A stretch of 10,678 nt of DNA from Pelobacter sp. UBA5610 (GTDB taxonomy: Bacteria > Desulfobacterota > Desulfuromonadia > Desulfuromonadales > Syntrophotaleaceae), in the NCBI GenBank assembly GCA_002424645.1, contig DIKU01000043.1, positions 1 through 10,678 of the forward strand, given 5' to 3'. Under the pieces are notes generated by a model, which saw only the letters and a list, made by a program, of their open reading frames with translations, was not told the origin of the DNA and made no database searches. Positions within the stretch are counted from its first letter, which is position 1. Every line of letters begins with the position of its first letter. A program made the translations under genes and the position numbers. This document shows positions 6,948 through 10,678 of the stretch, one piece after another.

Positions 6948-7298
6948 ATGGAAAGATTAGCGGAACAGAAATGCGAGGAATGCCATGCCAGTTCAACACC
7001 GGCGACAGATGAAGAAATCGTTCAATTTCGGCCACAGATTCCCGACTGGGAAATACGGACCATCGATGGCATTGCACGATTAAGCCGAACCTACCGCCTG
7101 AGCAACTTTGCCGAAGCTCTGGAATTCACCTACAGGATCGGCACGCTGGCCGAAGCCGAGTGGCATCACCCTGTGATTTTAACCGAGTGGGGTAAAGTGA
7201 CGGTACAGTGGTGGACCCGTAAAATCAAAGGACTGCACCGTAACGACTTTATCATGGCCGCAAAAACCGATGCATTGATTCCACAGCATGAAAAATAA
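6948..7298 (+). CDS. phhB: Pterin-4a-carbinolamine dehydratase (PhhB-like), third catalytic His replaced
   Basis: The protein has 116 residues, close to the usual length for the PhhB/DCoH family. It dehydrates 4a-hydroxytetrahydropterin, which aromatic amino acid hydroxylases release, and so helps regenerate tetrahydropterin. It resembles Pseudomonas PhhB along its length: an N-terminal CxxC (C9, C12), IPDW (31-34), AEAEWHHP (68-75), LTEWGKVTV (78-86) and KGLHRNDFIMAAKTD (94-108). E69, H73 and H74 match active-site residues of human PCD (E57, H61, H62). Position 91, exactly 17 residues after H74 and equivalent to human H79, is Arg (codon CGT) instead of His. Activity may therefore be reduced or changed. 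Start ATG 6948 follows AAGGAG (6936-6941) at a good distance. No aromatic hydroxylase is in the window. It could also serve in molybdopterin or transcription-coupled roles proposed for some homologues. Confidence 0.88.
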   Translation: MERLAEQKCEECHASSTPATDEEIVQFRPQIPDWEIRTIDGIARLSRTYRLSNFAEALEFTYRIGTLAEAEWHHPVILTEWGKVTVQWWTRKIKGLHRNDFIMAAKTDALIPQHEK

Positions 7299-7462
7299 AA
7301 GAACAGGCAGGCTAAGAGAAGAAAAAGCCATGGGGTTGTTGGGAAAAACAGCGAGGTAAGTCCGGAATGAGGTCCGACCCGCAGCACCCTTGGCGAATCG
7401 GCAGTGCGGGGACCAGCTCAAAACCCGACATTGACAACGCATTATGCGGGCCGGCTAACGGA

Positions 7463-7843
7463 CTACTCGGATTGTTTCAGCCGTGCCAGCGCCGCAAAGG
7501 GTGAATGACCCAGCGAAGGTCGATTCACACCCTGGGAAGCAGTTTCCTGGCTACGCGCATCCTGCACATCGCGAGTATGCTCATGGTCATGGCAATAGAT
7601 GCAGAGCAGCTCCCAGTTACTGCCGTCGGGCGGGTTGTTGTCGTGATTGTGATCTTTGTGGTGTACCGTCAACTCACGAAGTTTTTTTCCCTCGAATTCA
7701 CGGGCGCAGCGGCCGCACACCGGCGGAAAAAGTTTCATCGCCTGTTCCCTGTATCCCGCCTGGCGATCCTGCTGCTCACGGCGCATTTCGGCAACCAGAC
7801 GGTCCCGCTGTTCGGCATTTACATGGTTTGTTGAATCCTTCAT
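7463..7843 (-). CDS. yajD: YajD-type HNH nuclease family protein
   Basis: The protein has 126 residues, a little longer than E. coli YajD. It opens with a charged helical segment rich in Arg, Glu and Gln (about 10-38). A zinc-binding frame follows, C43-x2-C46 and C81-x2-C84, holding the HNH core: HHKDHNHDNNPPDG (61-74), N77 in NWELLC, and H85/H89 after the second cysteine pair. This is the classic HNH ββα-metal layout with all expected residues. YajD proteins are assumed to be nucleases, but their cellular target is unknown. There is no signal peptide. The ATG follows AGAGG at a short spacing. No phage, restriction or toxin partner is visible beside it, so this is probably a housekeeping-type stand-alone gene. 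The membrane-protein gene lies 158 bases upstream on the same strand, with a possible terminator between them. Confidence 0.88.
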   Translation of the reverse strand: MKDSTNHVNAEQRDRLVAEMRREQQDRQAGYREQAMKLFPPVCGRCAREFEGKKLRELTVHHKDHNHDNNPPDGSNWELLCIYCHDHEHTRDVQDARSQETASQGVNRPSLGHSPFAALARLKQSE

Positions 7844-7929
7844 ACGACCTCTTGACGCGGTTGAATTTTTAAAACCGGTAATTGTTGAAGATAGGGCACG
7901 AGACGGAATAGGCGCTACCGTAAAATTTT

Positions 7930-7958
7930 GGGGAGCCCCTCTCTTGCGTGGCTTCCCC
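7930..7958 (-). terminator. Possible imperfect terminator after the membrane-protein gene
   Basis: GGGGAGCC (7930-7937) can pair with GGCTTCCCC (7950-7958) with one bulge. On the minus strand the stem is followed by AAAATTTT rather than a direct U run. It lies 44 bases past the stop at 8002. It could end the membrane-protein transcript or simply be structured spacer. Confidence 0.35.
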
Positions 7959-8001
7959 CCAAGACATGCCCCCCCCTGCCCGCCTGCAAACAGATTCCCA
8001 C

Positions 8002-8418
8002 CTAATCGGGCTTTGACTCCACAGACCGGCTTCCGGAAAACAGGCCTTTAACCGATTCCCGTGAAAGGACCACCAGGGTAAAAACTCCAAGGACGGTACC
8101 GAACGGCATGACGATGCATTCGATGCCGGCCACGACAAGGCACAGCGTATAGGAGGTGCGTTTTTTGAGCTTGCGGCCGACAGCAACCATAAAGCCGGCA
8201 AGAGTCCATCCGGCCAGAGCCAGGATCGACGGAATGATGATGAACAGCCACCCCATAAACTCTGGCGGCGCATCTTCGCCATCAAATGCGCCGCAGAGCA
8301 TGGCGACCCCCATGGCAAGATGGAGCAAAAACACGCATGAGAATAGAGCCGTAAGGCCTCCGACCACATAGTGAAAAACCGAGAGTAAATCGAGATGCTG
8401 TTCATCCTGGGTCATCAT
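8002..8418 (-). CDS. Small conserved-looking multi-pass membrane protein of unknown function
   Basis: The protein has 138 residues and I cannot name a family. Three to four hydrophobic segments are visible at about 15-45, 54-80 and 89-117, with a short acidic loop GEDAPPE between the first and second. A cluster of basic residues (RKLKKR, about 82-87) lies between the second and third, suggesting a cytoplasmic loop there. The last segment includes FGTVLGVFTLVVLSRESVK, a tail seen in several small uncharacterised bacterial membrane proteins. Two ATGs occur in tandem at the start. AAAGGA lies closer to ideal distance from the second (8415), so the true start may be one codon later. It appears to be transcribed alone, with a terminator of the downstream operon ending 82 bases upstream. 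Confidence 0.75.
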   Translation of the reverse strand: MMTQDEQHLDLLSVFHYVVGGLTALFSCVFLLHLAMGVAMLCGAFDGEDAPPEFMGWLFIIIPSILALAGWTLAGFMVAVGRKLKKRTSYTLCLVVAGIECIVMPFGTVLGVFTLVVLSRESVKGLFSGSRSVESKPD

Positions 8419-8500
8419 TGTATCCTTTCGATCGGTCTCGACCTTCGCCAGTCAGGGCAACCTTACGATTTCAGATGCGTGCCAGATACCCATGGGGAGC

Positions 8501-8530
8501 AAAAAGAACCAGGATAACAATTCGTGGTTC
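8501..8530 (-). terminator. Rho-independent terminator of the GGDEF-lipoprotein operon
   Basis: On the minus strand GAACCA (8525-8530) pairs perfectly with TGGTTC (8506-8511) around a 13-base loop, followed immediately by TTTTT (8501-8505). It lies about 30 bases past the lipoprotein stop codon. The stem is short (6 pairs), but the U run and place fit a terminator. Confidence 0.55.
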
Positions 8531-8560
8531 AGCCTTCATCCAATCTCCGGCACGGCGAGG

Positions 8561-8941
8561 CTATCCCCCGCGCCTTTCAAGCTCAATCAAAAGCTGCTTG
8601 AGTTTTTTCCGGTCCGCTTCCAGCGCATCTATTTTTTGTTGCAGAACTTTGTTCTCTTGCCGGTAAGCGGCCCGGGAGCGCTCCAATCGGCCCAGACTCT
8701 TCTGCTGACCCCGGATCGTCTCCAGCAGCGCGCTGATCGACTGAGCCTTTTCGGTCCAGGGACTTTCCGGGTAGGTTTGCTGCAGGGTGACGAAGGCGGC
8801 GGGAGTTTCCATCTTGGCGTCTACTTCAGCCATCCCCATGACAAAAAGCTGCTGGTCCCTGGGGGTCAGAAATGCCGGCAACGGACGGGATACGCACCCA
8901 CAGAGGATCAGCAGAAAACAAAGATAAGACAGTACGCGCAT
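8561..8941 (-). CDS. Coiled-coil lipoprotein coupled to the GGDEF gene
   Basis: From the ATG at 8941 the protein has 126 residues. It starts with a lipoprotein signal peptide: R2, a hydrophobic stretch to L13, then the lipobox LCGC with C16 as the lipidated Cys. Residue 17 is Val, so outer-membrane sorting is likely. Residues 45-72 (PAAFVTLQQTYPESPW...) resemble one TPR-like helical hairpin of the kind found in YfiO-type lipoproteins. Residues about 75-123 are a long charged coiled coil (QENKVLQQKIDALEADRKKL). I do not recognise a named family; it resembles small lipoproteins found next to membrane signalling proteins, such as QseG. The start is two bases after the TGA of the GGDEF gene (TGA-GT-ATG), so translation is very probably coupled. 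A longer in-frame start at 9019 would overlap the GGDEF gene by 76 bases and would bury the signal peptide, so it was rejected. A role in presenting or masking the sensor's periplasmic domain is inference. Confidence 0.82.
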   Translation of the reverse strand: MRVLSYLCFLLILCGCVSRPLPAFLTPRDQQLFVMGMAEVDAKMETPAAFVTLQQTYPESPWTEKAQSISALLETIRGQQKSLGRLERSRAAYRQENKVLQQKIDALEADRKKLKQLLIELERRGG

Positions 8942-8943
8942 AC

Positions 8944-10272
8944 TCAACGTTTTTCTCGACGGTCGATCAGGTAATTGCTGCCCGGAAGTTTTTTGAGATA
9001 TTCCTTCATCTTGGCGCACTCGCGACCGATGGCTTCGGCGGATGGGTTACGCAGGTTCTCCGAACAGACGATGGCGATGGACATGGATAAGAGGGGAAAT
9101 TCCCGTTCTTCTCCGTAACGGTCCTGCCCTTTAAAATAACCGACTTTGCGGTCTTGCTCGGAATAAAAACCGGGCACAACCGCGTCAAATTGCTTAATCA
9201 TTTCCGAGGCAAGCGGTTCGGCCCGATCGGGTGTACTCAGGATCACGTAGTCATCGCCGCCAATGTGTCCGATCATATCCTGATCGTTACCCAGACGGGC
9301 GACAACCTCTTTAATCAAGATCCCCACCTGGGAGATAATGTCGCTGCCACACTGGTAACCATACCGGTCATTATAGGCCTTGAAATAATCGAGATCCACA
9401 TATATATGGGCAAAAGGCAGACCGCTGGCAATCCGGCCTTCCAGTTCCCGTTCGATAGAAAGGTTGCCGGGCAGCCGGGTAAGCGGATTGGCATCGAGAT
9501 TCAGAGCCTGCAACTCCCGGAGTTTCTGCTCCATTTCGGCAAAATCCCGCGCCAGGCGCCCGAACTCATCGTGTCCTTCCAGACCGATGGGATAGTCGAA
9601 GCTGCCTGCCGCGATCGCTTTGGTCGCCTGAGTAAGACGGGCAAAAGCACGATGGATCTTAAGCATAATCCCCGCGGCCACCAAGGCGGCCAGACCGATC
9701 CCCGCAAAGGCCACAAAAAAGGTCAGACTGTAAGCCTTGCCGCTGTCCCTGGAAAAACTTTGCAGGGTTTCGTCCATAAGCTGTTCCTGCTGCATGCGAA
9801 ATTGCTGGATCGCTTTGAGCAGTTGGTCATTCAGCGGAGTCATGACCTTTGCGGAGTGTTGCTCCGCTTCGGCCCATTGTTGTTCTGCCAACAGGGCCAG
9901 CTCCTTAGTTCGGGCCTTATCCAGAGCGGTCAATAAGTTCTCGATCCGATCAAACCGGCCTTGCAGAGGAATGCTGGTCAAGCGCCTGCGGATGAGGTCG
10001 CTTTCCGCCCGGCGTTTGTCGATCAGCGATACCATGGAGACATCCCGCAAAATCAGCAGCTGTTTTTCCAGACGCTCCAGATCCAGAAGGCTCTGCGAGA
10101 GATCGCGAGAGAGAACCAGTGCCGGGAATTCATGAATCACCAACTGCTCTGACCGCCGCGTCAGATCACCGAGAGCCGTCAGAGCATAAATAATCGCCGT
10201 GAGACAAAAGACCACCATCAACAGATAACCTGCTGCAATCTTTTGTGCGACGGTAAAACGAAACGATGACAT
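8944..10272 (-). CDS. Membrane HAMP-GGDEF nucleotide cyclase with Hypr-like Ser at the base-specificity site
   Basis: From the ATG at 10272 (AAGGGAA just upstream) the protein has 442 residues. TM1 is about 11-34. A periplasmic four-helix-bundle-like region spans about 36-181, and TM2 about 183-204. HAMP is about 205-257 (AIAAGSFDYPIGLEGHDEFGRLA inside), and GGDEF about 260-440. GGDEF landmarks are NPLTRLPGN (262-270), DLDYFKAYND (293-302) with metal Asp 293, K298 and N301, and GGDDY (338-342) as the signature. These support catalysis. The residue aligning with PleD D344, which reads the guanine base, is S310 in YGYQCGSDII. That change marks Hypr GGDEF enzymes such as Geobacter GacA, which make 3',3'-cGAMP. 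The inhibitory RxxD site is lost (NDQD, 329-332). A family-typical insert (about 369-393) follows the signature. The product may therefore be cGAMP, mixed dinucleotides or c-di-GMP. The coupled lipoprotein gene follows at once. Confidence 0.93.
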   Translation of the reverse strand: MSSFRFTVAQKIAAGYLLMVVFCLTAIIYALTALGDLTRRSEQLVIHEFPALVLSRDLSQSLLDLERLEKQLLILRDVSMVSLIDKRRAESDLIRRRLTSIPLQGRFDRIENLLTALDKARTKELALLAEQQWAEAEQHSAKVMTPLNDQLLKAIQQFRMQQEQLMDETLQSFSRDSGKAYSLTFFVAFAGIGLAALVAAGIMLKIHRAFARLTQATKAIAAGSFDYPIGLEGHDEFGRLARDFAEMEQKLRELQALNLDANPLTRLPGNLSIERELEGRIASGLPFAHIYVDLDYFKAYNDRYGYQCGSDIISQVGILIKEVVARLGNDQDMIGHIGGDDYVILSTPDRAEPLASEMIKQFDAVVPGFYSEQDRKVGYFKGQDRYGEEREFPLLSMSIAIVCSENLRNPSAEAIGRECAKMKEYLKKLPGSNYLIDRREKR

Positions 10273-10304
10273 GGGTTCCCTTGTTAAAAATTTGTTGTTA
10301 CATA

Positions 10305-10334
10305 AGCATACTCGCAATTCAAGGTTCAGGCCAA
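10305..10334 (-). promoter_or_regulatory. Candidate promoter of the GGDEF-lipoprotein operon
   Basis: On the minus strand TTGGCC (10329-10334) and TATGCT (10305-10310) are 18 bases apart, each matching the sigma-70 consensus at four positions. The -10 lies about 32 bases before the ATG at 10272. Weak evidence. Confidence 0.3.
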
Positions 10335-10349
10335 GTCCGTTTAAAAAGC

Positions 10350-10379
10350 CGGTGTCTCTTTAAAAACGCTTCGGCACCG
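10350..10379 (+). other. Hairpin before a strong Shine-Dalgarno
   Basis: CGGTGTC (10350-10356) pairs with GGCACCG (10373-10379), seven pairs with one G-U, around a 16-base loop. It sits directly before AAAGGAGG (10381-10388). Read on the minus strand, a five-pair version is followed by GGCTTTTT, so it could instead be a weak terminator for a transcript entering from the right. Confidence 0.35.
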
Positions 10380-10399
10380 CAAAGGAGGAACTTATCCGG

Positions 10400-10678
10400 A
10401 TGGATATACGGGTGTTTTTTCCCCTGAGAACCGTCTGTCTCACAATATTTGCGTGTGCATGACAGCAGAAAACCGTGAAAGCCGAACCCAGCTTGCTCAT
10501 CCCAAGCCAGGATATTGGCACAAACCTGGCGCATGGTTCACCTGTTTCAAAACCATCTGGGCATATCGCTATGCAAACACTCGGCATTTCACCGTACAGT
10601 CATGCTCGTTATCGGAATCAGGTGGTAAAAATCCGTCACGGGAAAGACAGGATGCCTATGCCATACGGCGTTTCACAA
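10400..10678 (+). other. TGA-interrupted reading frame with Shine-Dalgarno, running off the window
   Basis: The stretch from 10273 to the window end holds no gene I can name. The best candidate is this frame. AAAGGAGG (10381-10388) lies 11 bases before the ATG at 10400. Twenty codons follow with a hydrophobic, signal-like character (MDIRVFFPLRTV...). Then comes TGA (10460-10462), after which the same frame stays open for 72 codons to base 10678. Either the gene is broken by a point mutation (CGA or TGG to TGA), or the 20-codon piece is a leader peptide, or the openness is chance. The minus strand also has two open frames here (10319-10534, 10360-10587) with no recognisable features, so chance is a real possibility. 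No clear SECIS-like stem follows the TGA. Confidence 0.25.

Noticed and set aside
7483..7872. Plus-strand open frames across the HNH gene
   Set aside because: The minus strand encodes a complete YajD-like HNH core; the plus frames are overlapping and featureless.
9154..9936. A 260-codon plus-strand open frame inside the GGDEF gene
   Set aside because: It is antisense to clear GGDEF, HAMP and TM2 coding sequence; no family features.
10316..10336. Sigma-54-like TTGGCCTGAACCTTGAA before the GGDEF gene
   Set aside because: The near-invariant GC of the -12 element reads GA, so the site does not meet the consensus.
10460..10500. TGA at 10460 as a selenocysteine codon
   Set aside because: Only a four-pair AAGC/GCTT stem follows; nothing resembles a bacterial SECIS, and the residue context is not that of a known selenoprotein.

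Overview
The window looks like chromosomal DNA from a Deltaproteobacterium / Desulfuromonadia-type organism of the Geobacter–Pelobacter (Syntrophotalea) kind. This rests on overall flavour: many PAS, REC, HD-GYP and GGDEF signalling proteins, a two-domain SagB/ThcOx-like nitroreductase and moderate GC. No marker gene fixes the taxon. There is no CRISPR array, tRNA, rRNA, insertion sequence or integrase.

Layout. Bases 1-2159 (+) hold the 3' end of a hybrid histidine kinase (HATPase, REC, helical tail), then an REC-HD-GYP response regulator that probably degrades a cyclic dinucleotide. From 2252 to 6589 (-) lie an orphan double-domain SagB-type flavin oxidoreductase, a bidirectional terminator, a 48-residue lipoprotein with one CPxCG knuckle behind a structured 5' leader, and a soluble four-PAS HisKA_2 histidine kinase. 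An AT-rich divergent intergenic region separates these from a PhhB-like pterin-4a-carbinolamine dehydratase at 6948-7298 (+). Then, all on the minus strand, come a YajD-type HNH protein, a small multi-pass membrane protein, and a tightly coupled operon of a membrane GGDEF enzyme (8944-10272) and a coiled-coil lipoprotein (8561-8941). The last 400 bases carry no gene I can name; they contain one reading frame with a strong Shine-Dalgarno sequence that is broken by TGA.

How the genes work together. The common theme is sensing and nucleotide second messengers: a phosphorelay feeding an HD-GYP hydrolase at the left, and a periplasm-sensing nucleotide cyclase with a lipoprotein partner at the right. 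The most notable point is that the GGDEF domain has Ser where canonical diguanylate cyclases have the guanine-contacting Asp (PleD D344). That is the hallmark of Hypr GGDEF enzymes, which make 3',3'-cGAMP. Hypr-type synthesis here is an inference from one aligned residue, not a demonstrated activity. Other points of interest are the SD-sequestering double hairpin before the mini-lipoprotein, the loss of the third catalytic His in the dehydratase, and a truncated receiver remnant plus a duplicated PAS unit in the large kinase.
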